Below are positions 8,731 to 16,802 of a stretch of DNA of 64,000 nt, piece after piece; positions within the stretch are counted from its first letter, which is position 1; the number at the start of each line of letters is the position of its first letter. The notes under the pieces are model-generated. The model did not search any database, was not told the DNA's origin, and worked only from the letters and a program-made list of their open reading frames with translations. Origin of the DNA: JAGTVG01 sp942491935 (lineage in GTDB: Bacteria > Bacteroidota > Bacteroidia > Cytophagales > Cyclobacteriaceae); assembly GCA_942491935.1 (NCBI GenBank), contig CALOCZ010000003.1, positions 1 to 64,000 of the forward strand, read 5' to 3'. The translations under genes and the position numbers were made by a program.

Positions 8731-9393
8731 TTAAATTTCATCGGCAAGTTGCTCAAGAAACAACGTCATCATCTCAAGTCGTTTCAACGCCTCTGCTCTC
8801 GCTGAAACGGTTTGCATAGACTCTGGTAACCTCAATAGTTTTTCATAAAAATGATCCAGCGTATAAGACTTATCATCTGGGCTTAGCCGCTCACAAAACG
8901 GATCATCTTGACGGTAAAGAGGTCGATTAAGACTGGTACCCACTTGTAGACAGCGAGCGATGCCGATAGCGCCAAGTGCATCTAACCTATCGGCATCTTG
9001 GACAATTTTAGCTTCGATAGTTTGCGGCTCAACTTTGGCACTGAAGCTGTGGGCGGCTATCGCATGGTGGATCTGCTCAAAATACCTTTGGGGATAACGA
9101 ATCGCGGCTAAATATTCGATCGCCTTATCGGCGGCTAAACGCGAACTTTGGGCGCGTTGAAGATGATTCTTAGGTAATGAGAGGCAGTCATGCAACCAAG
9201 CCGCGGGTAACACAACGTCGAGACAAGCCTGCTCTTGAGCACACAGCGCCTTAGCCGACTTGACTACCCTGCGGACATGGAGCAGATCGTGGGCTGGATC
9301 GGTTTGCATCTCTTTCACAAGATACTCGGCAAATAACATCTCAAACGTGTCCAAAACAGACTCCCAAAATAGAAAAGGCTGACCTATAGTCAA
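8731..9393 (-). CDS. yedJ: YedJ-like HD-domain phosphohydrolase
   Basis: HD-superfamily metal-dependent phosphohydrolase. The 220-residue product matches E. coli YedJ in motif order: HDLLHVRRV (metal His), AAWLHDCLSLPKNH with the HD pair at H68-D69, IHHAIAAHSFSA, then IVQDADRLDALGAIG with the last metal Asp, and LDHFYEKLLRLPESMQT. All HD metal ligands look intact. The substrate of YedJ is not established. Start is less certain: family members often begin a little downstream, near MLFAEYL. It converges with the small gene at 8530 and is not in an obvious operon. Confidence 0.88.
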   Translation of the reverse strand: MTIGQPFLFWESVLDTFEMLFAEYLVKEMQTDPAHDLLHVRRVVKSAKALCAQEQACLDVVLPAAWLHDCLSLPKNHLQRAQSSRLAADKAIEYLAAIRYPQRYFEQIHHAIAAHSFSAKVEPQTIEAKIVQDADRLDALGAIGIARCLQVGTSLNRPLYRQDDPFCERLSPDDKSYTLDHFYEKLLRLPESMQTVSARAEALKRLEMMTLFLEQLADEI

Positions 9394-9444
9394 CCTTTTA
9401 TCATCTGCATCGCAAGTCGTTTATCTAACCTGACCTCGGGTTAT

Positions 9445-10782
9445 CTACATATCACAAGGTTTCAATGGCTTACGAAGCTGCGCCCGAACATTATCCATTC
9501 CCGAGTAGAACTCTTTCATCATTAACAATCCCATCATCTTACCGTTGTCAGTGACGATCAAATTATCAGGGTCGGTCGGATCATTCTTAATCGCGCCAAT
9601 CGCTTTCATTGACGTCATCTCTTTAAACAGTGCAAAGTCGAGGTTAACACCAAAGGTCTCACGGAAATATTTACGTGACAGACGACCCGAGAACATACCC
9701 AGCAAGAATCGATACTGCATCACATCTTTCTTACTGTAGTTCTTCTGCTGCTCTACGCCCATACGGCCAGCGGAAATGTTTTCCTGATATTTACGCAGTG
9801 AAAAATTGTTCACGTATAGCGTGTCATTCAAGAAACTAAAGGAACCCGAGCCGACGCCTAGGTACTCATCATAATCGATAACATACTCATCGAAGCCTTC
9901 GTTGTTGGCCTTACCAAATGCCCAAGCCGATAATTGATTATATTGACCCGTCAGGCTATTAAGGATTTGAGCGTACTGACGCGTCATATCCCCCTGAGGT
10001 GCTGCAAGTTTACCTTTAACACTCTTGCGGGTTTGATGAGTGATCATCAAAGGATAGGTAGTGATCTGACGAGGGTCTAACCGTGAGGCCATGTCCAAAT
10101 CATGTTGGATAACCTCATCTGTTTGACCACGAAAACCGAAGATCAAATCGACATTGATAATGGGAAACAGCTCTTTCGCCGCCATGATCTTATCGAAGGT
10201 CTGCTGGCCAGAACCAAATTTTTCTAAGCGGTCTGTCATCGCTAAAATATCGTCATTAAAGCTCTGCACCCCGATAGACATACGATCAACTAAACCTTCA
10301 AGCAACTTAAATCCTGGACTATCGAGATGCTGAGGATCTGACTCACACGACACCTCTTTAATGCTAGGAAAGAGTTTTTTAGCATGTTCTATGGTGCGTG
10401 CTAGCTCATCTTCTAATACCGTCGTTGTGCCACCGCCGATATACATAGATTCAAAGTCATATCCAAGTGATTTGACCATATCCATCTCTTTACGCAGCGA
10501 GATGAAATACGCACGAGCTTTATCTTCTTTGAACAAAAAGCGATGGAAAGTACAGAAAGAGCAAAGCGTATGGCAAAAAGGCACATGGGCATACAGCATG
10601 TACTTCTTGCCTTCTACAGGCGCTGGCATCATAGACGCCGATTGAGTATCGAGTCGCAAATTTTTATCGACATAATACTGCATCACTCGTTCCATCGAGC
10701 TCAGCATCCAGTTGGGGACGGTAATATTGGCTTGATACGGCTTGATCAATCCACCAGAAACCGTTTGAACAATAGACGACAT
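9445..10782 (-). CDS. HemN-like radical SAM protein (coproporphyrinogen III oxidase family)
   Basis: Radical SAM protein of the oxygen-independent coproporphyrinogen oxidase family, which includes HemN, the haem chaperone HemW and the haem-use protein HutW. From the ATG at 10782 (AGGA six bases upstream) it is 445 residues. The cluster motif CHTLCSFC (CxxxCxxC) is at C70, C74 and C77. The GGGTTT motif follows, then SIGVQSFNDDIL and a HemN-type C-terminal domain. A longer frame to 10881 exists but lacks a ribosome-binding site and does not look like family sequence. True HemN has a longer N-terminus with extra conserved residues, so a haem-handling role is more likely than coproporphyrinogen decarboxylation. 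No haem-uptake genes lie beside it. Confidence 0.85.
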   Translation of the reverse strand: MSSIVQTVSGGLIKPYQANITVPNWMLSSMERVMQYYVDKNLRLDTQSASMMPAPVEGKKYMLYAHVPFCHTLCSFCTFHRFLFKEDKARAYFISLRKEMDMVKSLGYDFESMYIGGGTTTVLEDELARTIEHAKKLFPSIKEVSCESDPQHLDSPGFKLLEGLVDRMSIGVQSFNDDILAMTDRLEKFGSGQQTFDKIMAAKELFPIINVDLIFGFRGQTDEVIQHDLDMASRLDPRQITTYPLMITHQTRKSVKGKLAAPQGDMTRQYAQILNSLTGQYNQLSAWAFGKANNEGFDEYVIDYDEYLGVGSGSFSFLNDTLYVNNFSLRKYQENISAGRMGVEQQKNYSKKDVMQYRFLLGMFSGRLSRKYFRETFGVNLDFALFKEMTSMKAIGAIKNDPTDPDNLIVTDNGKMMGLLMMKEFYSGMDNVRAQLRKPLKPCDM

Positions 10783-11174
10783 ACAAATTCCTAACTGAAC
10801 CAGACCTTGAAGCGCAAAGCCATTGGATAAATAAAGACTTAAAAGAGATACACATCCTTTTGCGGAACACAAAAATACCACTTAAAGAAGATATAAAACG
10901 TGAACTGGCTTTGAGTTACAACACCTAGCACTCGATCAACGAGTGCATAATTGTTAAGCATGTCATATTTTAGATAACAATAATTAACTAGGGCATCTTA
11001 AAAAGCCACTCTGATGGGAGACAATGATGATGTTGGTATGCGTCAACACCAAAAACGCCGCACAGAACCAGAAGGCCACAGCATAGCCCATAACAATATG
11101 CCACCTTTCGTGGTCTTACCACTGCGCGTTAAGCTGTGATGTTCATCCCACAACAATATGTCCAGTCTGCACAG
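10783..11174. other. Intergenic region with possible gene remnant
   Basis: On the minus strand at about 11000-11110, short frames read KTTKGGILLWAMLWPSG in one phase and FWFCAAFLVLTHTNIIIVSH in another. They look like a broken membrane-protein coding stretch, but no intact gene is present and no family is recognised. Two direct repeats, CCCAtAACAATATG and CCCAcAACAATATG, lie exactly 60 bases apart (11087 and 11147). The part next to 10782 should hold the radical SAM promoter. Confidence 0.35.
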
Positions 11175-11930
11175 CTATAGCCGGGCACACTCGCCCGGAC
11201 TCTGATTAAAGTAGCGCTTAAACTCTCGACTAAACTGTGCAGCGCTCTCATAACCAACCTCTATAGCCACCTCTTTTACTTTCAGTTTCTGCTCTTGTAG
11301 TAGCTCTCTTGCTTTGTTAAGCCGTATTTTTTTTAAATATTGAATAGGCGAAGAAGCGGTGACCTCTTTAAAACAGCGATGAAAAGCAGAAGGACTCATG
11401 TTAACCAAGGAGGCGAGCTGCTCAACCTCGACGCTATGCCCATAATTGCGATGTAAAAAGCTCAGCGCCTTGTCAATGCGTGACAGGCGTGTATGACTTA
11501 AGGCTAATGCATACAGCGGAGCGGCATTGGGCAAGCTCAACAGACGATATAGCAACTCCTGCAGCATAGGTTTGCCCAAGACCTGCGCTTCTAAGGGTGA
11601 CTGCAGCGCCAACAATAGCCGCTCGACACAGCACTCCATATCTTCATTATTAGCCGCGACAAAATAGCCTGACTGACGCGATTCGTTAAGATTTTTTGGC
11701 AGCTTGTGATGCTCATCCATCAAGCGAATAAGTTGATTAAGCTGACCCATATCAATATCTATCATCAACACCAATACTGGCTCTTCGACTGATGCAAAAG
11801 TTTCACATTCAACAGGCATTGGCACTGTCATCACCAAAGAGTTCTGTGGATCATAGTCGAATACCTTATCGTCTAAATACACCCGCTTCTTCCCCTGACC
11901 CACGATCAAAATGCCTTGGGAATAGCACAT
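11175..11930 (-). CDS. yqhC: AraC-family regulator, YqhC-like, 5' end damaged
   Basis: Transcriptional regulator with an AraC-type N-terminal sensing domain (from MCYSQGILIVGQGKKRVYLD) and a C-terminal double helix-turn-helix. The latter includes VEQLASLVNMSPSAFHRCFK and VKEVAIEVGYESAAQFSREF, then FNQSPGECARL. The intact frame gives 251 residues, against about 295-300 for full-length relatives. The missing N-terminal residues are encoded upstream in a broken frame (next entry). The gene diverges from yqhD, the arrangement and pairing known in E. coli, where YqhC activates yqhD in response to reactive aldehydes. The same control is inferred here. Whether the truncated product is made and active is unknown. 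Confidence 0.82.
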   Translation of the reverse strand: MCYSQGILIVGQGKKRVYLDDKVFDYDPQNSLVMTVPMPVECETFASVEEPVLVLMIDIDMGQLNQLIRLMDEHHKLPKNLNESRQSGYFVAANNEDMECCVERLLLALQSPLEAQVLGKPMLQELLYRLLSLPNAAPLYALALSHTRLSRIDKALSFLHRNYGHSVEVEQLASLVNMSPSAFHRCFKEVTASSPIQYLKKIRLNKARELLQEQKLKVKEVAIEVGYESAAQFSREFKRYFNQSPGECARL

Positions 11931-12047
11931 GGGATACCGCGAGACCCATAGGTTGAGCTGCGAAATACCTTGATCCCCTCAACAGCGGGTATCATTGACA
12001 CCCTCTTTTGTCGCCAGCGACATCATCAAACTCGCAATATGACTCAT
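11931..12047 (-). pseudogene. yqhC: Frameshifted 5' part of the YqhC-like gene
   Basis: The true start appears to be the ATG at 12047, after GGGGGTGAG. It reads MSHIASLMMSLATKEGVNDTRC and then a TGA. In the next phase the family sequence continues as EGIKVFRSSTYGSR. It returns to the downstream phase just before PMCYSQG. One extra T near 11985 and two extra bases near 11943 would explain this, a net of three bases. This is either a sequencing error or a real lesion that removes the first part of the sensing domain. Confidence 0.72.
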
Positions 12048-12242
12048 CTCACCCCCTATATGCCATTGATAGCGATGTTATCACCAAAACAGGAAAGTGC
12101 ATTAAATTAACACAAAATAAGGCTATAAAAGATAAATAAGACAGGAATAGGCAAGCATTCTCCAGCAATGGGTATTTCTATTTAGTCAAATTCAACTAAC
12201 ATTAACCTCAGATTTCACAGCTTGCTAAACAAGGTAATGACT

Positions 12243-13406
12243 ATGCTTAATTTTGACTATCGCAACCCCACACACATCGTTTTTGGTAAAGATAGAATTG
12301 CCGAACTCGATAAGCTCATCCCTGCAAATGCTCGAGTCATGGTGACCCATGGCGGCGGTAGCGGTAACCGTTATGGCACATTAGACAAAGTCATTTCTGC
12401 GCTTGGATCACGTACCGTCATTGAGTTTGGTGGAATTGAAGCTAACCCTAAGTATGAAACCTTAATCGAGGCTGCAGAGCTCGCTCTCAAAGAATCGGTT
12501 GATTTCTTATTGGCTGTTGGCGGTGGTTCAGTGATGGATGGCACCAAGTTTATTGCCCTCGCGACCAAGTTTGAAGGTGATACCAGCAGTCTGCTATTCC
12601 ATGGATTCGCGCCTGTTCCTGTCGATGCGAAAGATGTGTTGCCGCTTGGAACTGTTGCAACCTTGCCAGCGACGGGTTCAGAAATGAACGCCTTTGGTGT
12701 TGTCAGCTATCAAGGTGGTAAGTTCCCAGTAAACCATCCCAGCATCTATCCTACCTTTTCGATGCTAGACCCAACACTCACCTTCAGCTTGCCCAAGATC
12801 CAAGTGGCTAACGGTGTGGTCGATGCATTCGTTCATGTGCTTGAACAATACGCCACTTATCCTGTCGATGGACGAGTACAAGACAGAACAGCTGAAGGGA
12901 TCATGCGAACTCTGATCGAAATTGGCCCTATTACAGTAGCCGAACCAGAAAACTATCAAGCGCGAGCGAACTTGATGTGGAGTGCCACTTCAGCGCTTAA
13001 CGGCATGATAGGTGCGGGTGTGCCATTCGACTGGACCACACACATGATAGGCCATGAACTCACTGCGCTGTTTCATATCGATCACGCACAAACCTTAGCG
13101 GCACTCTTGCCATCAGTATGGCGAGTACGTAAAACCCAAAAGCACGCTAAGTTACTCCAATACGCAGAACGCGTATGGGATATCACAGATGGCGATGAAC
13201 AGAGTCGCGTCGAGCAAGCGATTGCAAAAACCGAAGCCTTCTTCCAGCAAGTAGGACTCAAAACGCGCCTGCGTGACTACGACATAGCCAAAGAGCAAAT
13301 TGACGATATCGTTAACGCTCTGGAAGCTCATGGTATGACGGCGCTATCGGAGTCTGGCGATCTAGGCTTAGATGTTAGCCGTGAGATCCTGGAACAAGCT
13401 TGGTAA
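12243..13406 (+). CDS. yqhD: Iron-containing alcohol dehydrogenase, YqhD-type NADPH aldehyde reductase
   Basis: Group III alcohol dehydrogenase that reduces a broad range of aldehydes with NADPH and protects against lipid-peroxidation products. The 387-residue product closely follows E. coli YqhD: ILVFGK-like start (THIVFGKDRI), EFGGIEANPKYETL, then LLAVGGGSVMDGTKF for cofactor binding. The metal ligands lie in VANGVVDAFVHVLEQY (Asp and His) and THMIGHELTALFHIDHAQTL (two His). Start set at ATG 12243, because AAGG lies eight bases upstream; the ATG two codons earlier is too close. It diverges from the YqhC-like regulator, from which control is inferred. Confidence 0.95.
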   Translation: MLNFDYRNPTHIVFGKDRIAELDKLIPANARVMVTHGGGSGNRYGTLDKVISALGSRTVIEFGGIEANPKYETLIEAAELALKESVDFLLAVGGGSVMDGTKFIALATKFEGDTSSLLFHGFAPVPVDAKDVLPLGTVATLPATGSEMNAFGVVSYQGGKFPVNHPSIYPTFSMLDPTLTFSLPKIQVANGVVDAFVHVLEQYATYPVDGRVQDRTAEGIMRTLIEIGPITVAEPENYQARANLMWSATSALNGMIGAGVPFDWTTHMIGHELTALFHIDHAQTLAALLPSVWRVRKTQKHAKLLQYAERVWDITDGDEQSRVEQAIAKTEAFFQQVGLKTRLRDYDIAKEQIDDIVNALEAHGMTALSESGDLGLDVSREILEQAW

Positions 13407-13432
13407 AGCAAGCTGCCTAAACAAAGCTAGCG

Positions 13433-13460
13433 AAGAGACTGACCTTAATCAGTCTCTTTT
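13433..13460 (+). terminator. Rho-independent terminator after yqhD
   Basis: AAGAGACTGA pairs with TCAGTCTCTT around a six-base loop, followed by TTTTGCTTTCT. It lies 27 bases past the yqhD stop. Confidence 0.85.
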
Positions 13461-13465
13461 GCTTT

Positions 13466-13576
13466 CTATAATATCCGTTTACGCTTTGTAGCCGTCAAAA
13501 ATAATAAGGCGACAGCGCTAATAACCAACACTACTAGGCCGATCCAATTAATGAGTCCTATTTGTACAGCGGGCAA
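13466..13576 (-). CDS. Possible 36-residue single-span membrane protein
   Basis: A short frame on the minus strand starts at TTG (13576), with AAAGAG a few bases upstream. It encodes one hydrophobic helix, GLINWIGLVVLVISAVALLF, followed by a positively charged tail TKRKRIL. This is the layout of small bitopic membrane proteins. It sits just upstream of the yqhD terminator, on the opposite strand, and about 50 bases past the fumarase stop, so it could be co-transcribed with fumarase. No family recognised. It could equally be the remnant C-terminus of a larger membrane protein, since an in-frame stop lies only four codons before the TTG. Confidence 0.35.
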   Translation of the reverse strand: MPAVQIGLINWIGLVVLVISAVALLFLTATKRKRIL

Positions 13577-13626
13577 ACGGTCTCTTTAGGTAATTGATAC
13601 AAAGCAAGTGATTATACTGATTGCAG

Positions 13627-15007
13627 TTAATCCCCTAACCCACCATAAGTCATCCGCTGCGGGTCAAGTAGCTTTGTTAACTCATCTTGACTCAGATCTG
13701 TCAGCTCCTGAGCAACCTCGATTATAGGACGTTGCTGCTGATAGGCTTGTTTAACTATCTTGGCCGCCAGCACATAACCTACTCGCGGAGTTAACGCGGT
13801 TACCAAAATGGGATTTCGACTCAAAGACTCCTCTAGTTTTGCCTGATTGACAGTAAAGCTGGCTACCGCCTTACTTGCTAATAGTCGGCTAACATTACTT
13901 AATATCTCAATGCTCTGTAACAGGTTCGCTGCAATGAGCGGCTGCATTACGTTTAACTCGAAATTACCAGACTGACCACCAATAGTAATCGCCGCATCAT
14001 TACCAATCACTTGCGCCGCCACCATACAAGCAGCCTCAGGGATCACCGGATTCACTTTTCCCGGCATAATGGAAGATCCTGGCTGCAAAGGCTCTAACGC
14101 TATCTCATTAAGGCCGCTAGCGGCCCTGAGTTCATCCAGCGCAGGTCATTACTGATCTTCATAATGGCAACCGCGGTGGCCTTGAGCTGACCAGAGAGCG
14201 ACACCGCCGTATCATGACTCCCCATACGACTAAACAGATTGTCAGCAGGATGAAAGTCCACTCGAGTCAGTACCGCTAATTTTTCACAGAAGATACCCCC
14301 AAAATCTTTATGAGTATTGACGCCTGTGCCAACGGCGGTTCCCCCTTGGGCAAGAGAGGACAGTGGTTGGCGCTGCGCCCTTAGCAATTGACTGCACTGT
14401 TCAATTTGACTTGCCCAACCATCAAGCACCTGATCAAAACGCACTGGCATGGCATCCATCAGATGGGTTCGCCCCGTTTTGGTATAACCGCTTAGCTGCA
14501 ACGCCTTTTTCTTAATGGTTTCCGCTAGCAAGTCTAAAGAGGGTAATAACGAATGATCTAACGCCAACAAGGCACTAATATGGATAGCACTGGGAATTAT
14601 GTCATTACTGCTCTGGCCATGTTAATGACATCGTTGGCGTGGATCAGTCGCCCAAGCTTGGCCGATACTAAGGTCGCTAATACCTCGTTGGCATTCATAT
14701 TGGTACTCGTTGCCGAACCCGTTTGAAATATATCGATGGGAAAATGTCGCATCATGGCGGGATCAATCAGTAGCTGTTGCACCGCTTCTGCAATGGCCTT
14801 TGCAATCTGCGGGTCCAACAACTTGAGTTCGGCATTCGCCTCAGCTGCAGCGACTTTTGCCAGCAGTAATGCGCGAATAAAGTCTCGTGGCAGCGATTGG
14901 CCACTAATAGGAAAGTTACTTATCGCTCTCGCCGTTTGAGCCCCGTAAAGCGCATCCTCAGGGATCTTGACCTCCCCCATGCTGTCTTGCACCACCTTAT
15001 ATTCCAT
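13627..15007 (-). pseudogene. fumC: Class II fumarase (FumC-like), two frameshifts
   Basis: Fumarate hydratase of the fumarase/aspartase superfamily, converting fumarate and malate. Three consecutive frames join into one protein of about 460 residues, the normal FumC length. The N-terminal part reads DSMGEVKIPEDALYGAQTAR to HANDVINM. The middle part has KTGRTHLMDAMP and GGTAVGTGVNTH. The C-terminal part has the signature GSSIMPGKVNP and GNFELN. The breaks are near 14619 and near 14114. At both, adding one C to a CC run (making CCC) restores the family reading: AQSSNDIIPSAIH at the first and PLAALNEIALEPLQPGSS at the second. The catalytic regions are otherwise intact, so homopolymer under-calling is plausible. 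A related lyase such as aspartase is less likely. Confidence 0.85.
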
Positions 15008-15087
15008 TTCGGCTCATCTCCATGCCTTAAAGATACCTTGAGCTTAGACGAGTCAGATCAACCTAGCTAATTTCCAAGTGGCTGAGA

Positions 15088-15127
15088 TAAAAAAACACCC
15101 CGTCAGAGACCCGACGAGGTGTTTGTG
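15088..15127 (-). terminator. Rho-independent terminator of the fdh operon
   Basis: On the minus strand, AACACCTCGTC pairs with GACGGGGTGTT (one G-T-type mismatch position) around GGGTCTCT, followed by a T-run. It lies just past the stop of the cytochrome b subunit gene. Confidence 0.85.
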
Positions 15128-15148
15128 TTGTTGAGCGTCGCTTAAGGA

Positions 15149-16141
15149 TTACTCTTTATACTTAAGCGTACCGTTCTCTTTGATCTCATCATACCAAAGG
15201 TTGTGATGCTGGCTTGCCCATGTCTCATCACAGTAACCAGAAACCATACACTCCATACCACCTTCTGACATCACAGTTGCCATGAAGATATGCACGATAG
15301 AGAATGCGGTAATAATGATGGCACTGACTGAGTGAAGCACTAAAGCGATTAGGCTTAAGGTACGGCTAGGCTCGAACAAGTTCGGGAATAGCAGCAACAT
15401 ACCTGAGGCAGAGATCACTAGACCAAATGCAGCAAACGCCCAGAACCACATCTTCTCACCAGCGTTAGCAAAACCAGCATCGGGGTGCTTACCTTTAAAT
15501 GGACCGAAGTTGATGTAACCACCAACAACCAACATCCACTTCAAGTCGTACATCTTCGGCAACTGATTCTTAGCCCAAAGAGTTGTCATCAATGCCCAAC
15601 CAATCATGAACGGAATAGCCATGAAGTCATGCACTTGCTTAGCACCATAGACAAATCCAGCCCAGATACCTTCACTGATGTAAGGCTGGAAGAAGAAACG
15701 TCCTGCTAACAAAGTGAGACCGGTTAAGATCAACAGTAAACAAGGAATCGCGCCAAGCCAATGGATCGACACGTCGAATTTCGACCAGCGATACACTAAC
15801 TTGCCCGAGAAACCACCGTGTAACTTAGAGATTCCATTCACTTTGATAAACAGCACAAAGATGATGATCATCCCAAACAGCGCAGCCATCAGAGCTGGTG
15901 CCAACCAGTCACTGCGTAACTCCAGTACTCGCAAGTCGTAGCTATTGATAGGCTGATTATGAAACTCACCATGAGAAGTCGTTTCGCCCGTTGCGCCAGC
16001 TTGCAATTGCGCCCAAATTTGGCCTTCTGTTGCGCCATGACTATGGTCAGTCGCGCCATCGTGTGCAAATGACAGCGCACTGAATGTCGTGCCAATCACT
16101 AACGCGAGAATCACGCTAAATTGTTTGAACCATTTGTTCAT
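15149..16141 (-). CDS. fdhC: Formate dehydrogenase cytochrome b subunit (gamma)
   Basis: Membrane subunit that takes electrons from the FdhB iron-sulfur chain through two b haems to quinone. The 330-residue product has an N-terminal signal peptide ending near LSFA, then a short His-rich periplasmic part (HDGATDHSHGATEG). Membrane helices follow, around ALMAALFGMIIIFVLFIKV, IHWLGAIPCLLLILTGLTLL, FMAIPFMIGWALMTTLWA, FWAFAAFGLVISASGMLLL, and IALVLHSVSAIIITAFSIVH. Conserved His in the helices (SIHWLGA, QVHDFM, LHSVSA, IVHIFMA) fit haem ligation. It is last in a three-gene operon, 71 bases after fdhB, and is followed by a terminator. Confidence 0.92.
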   Translation of the reverse strand: MNKWFKQFSVILALVIGTTFSALSFAHDGATDHSHGATEGQIWAQLQAGATGETTSHGEFHNQPINSYDLRVLELRSDWLAPALMAALFGMIIIFVLFIKVNGISKLHGGFSGKLVYRWSKFDVSIHWLGAIPCLLLILTGLTLLAGRFFFQPYISEGIWAGFVYGAKQVHDFMAIPFMIGWALMTTLWAKNQLPKMYDLKWMLVVGGYINFGPFKGKHPDAGFANAGEKMWFWAFAAFGLVISASGMLLLFPNLFEPSRTLSLIALVLHSVSAIIITAFSIVHIFMATVMSEGGMECMVSGYCDETWASQHHNLWYDEIKENGTLKYKE

Positions 16142-16212
16142 ATTACATCCTTATCGTCCACACCGCCCCTAAGGGACGGCGTGGATTAATGTGGCGTTAT
16201 ACAAGTTGGGAT

Positions 16213-16782
16213 TTAGCCCCAAATCGCATTTTTTGAACCACGGTATGCAACACGCTCACGGAAGATGTTTGAGATAACCTCAGCATCACCAGCAAGTAGC
16301 GACTTAGTCGCACACAGTTCAGCACACATAGGTAGCTTACCTTCAGCGATACGGTTTGAACCGTATTTCTGACGCTCTGCATCTGAATGGTTCTCTTCAG
16401 GACCACCCGCACAGAAAGTACATTTGTCCATCTTACCTCGGCTACCAAAAGCACCCTTTTTAGGGAACTGAGGCGCGCCAAACGGACAAGCGTAAAGGCA
16501 GTAACCACAACCGATACAGGTATCTTTATTGTGCAACGTTAAGCCGTCTTCTGTCTTATAGAAGCAGTTTGCAGGACAAACCGCTTGGCAAGGCGCATCC
16601 GTACAATGCATACATGCCACAGAGATTGACGCCTCACCAGGCATACCATCATTGATGGTTACTACGCGGCGGCGTTGAATACCCCACTCAAGAGCGGAAT
16701 CGTTTTCGTTCTTACATGCAGTGACACAGCCGTTACATTCGATGCAGCGCTTGGTGTCACATAAAAATTTCATTGTAGCCAT
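16213..16782 (-). CDS. fdhB: Formate dehydrogenase iron-sulfur subunit (beta)
   Basis: Electron-transfer subunit carrying four 4Fe-4S clusters from FdhA to the cytochrome b subunit. The 189-residue protein shows the four cysteine groups in order: CIECNGCVTAC near the N-terminus, CMHCTDAPCQAVC, CIGCGYCLYAC, and CTFC with a distant CAELC. There is no signal peptide or C-terminal membrane anchor, unlike E. coli FdnH; export probably depends on the twin-arginine signal of FdhA. It starts at ATG 16782, 20 bases after the fdhA stop, within the fdhA-fdhB-fdhC operon. Confidence 0.94.
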   Translation of the reverse strand: MATMKFLCDTKRCIECNGCVTACKNENDSALEWGIQRRRVVTINDGMPGEASISVACMHCTDAPCQAVCPANCFYKTEDGLTLHNKDTCIGCGYCLYACPFGAPQFPKKGAFGSRGKMDKCTFCAGGPEENHSDAERQKYGSNRIAEGKLPMCAELCATKSLLAGDAEVISNIFRERVAYRGSKNAIWG

Positions 16783-16802
16783 GTTGGCAATTCTCCCAGT
16801 AC

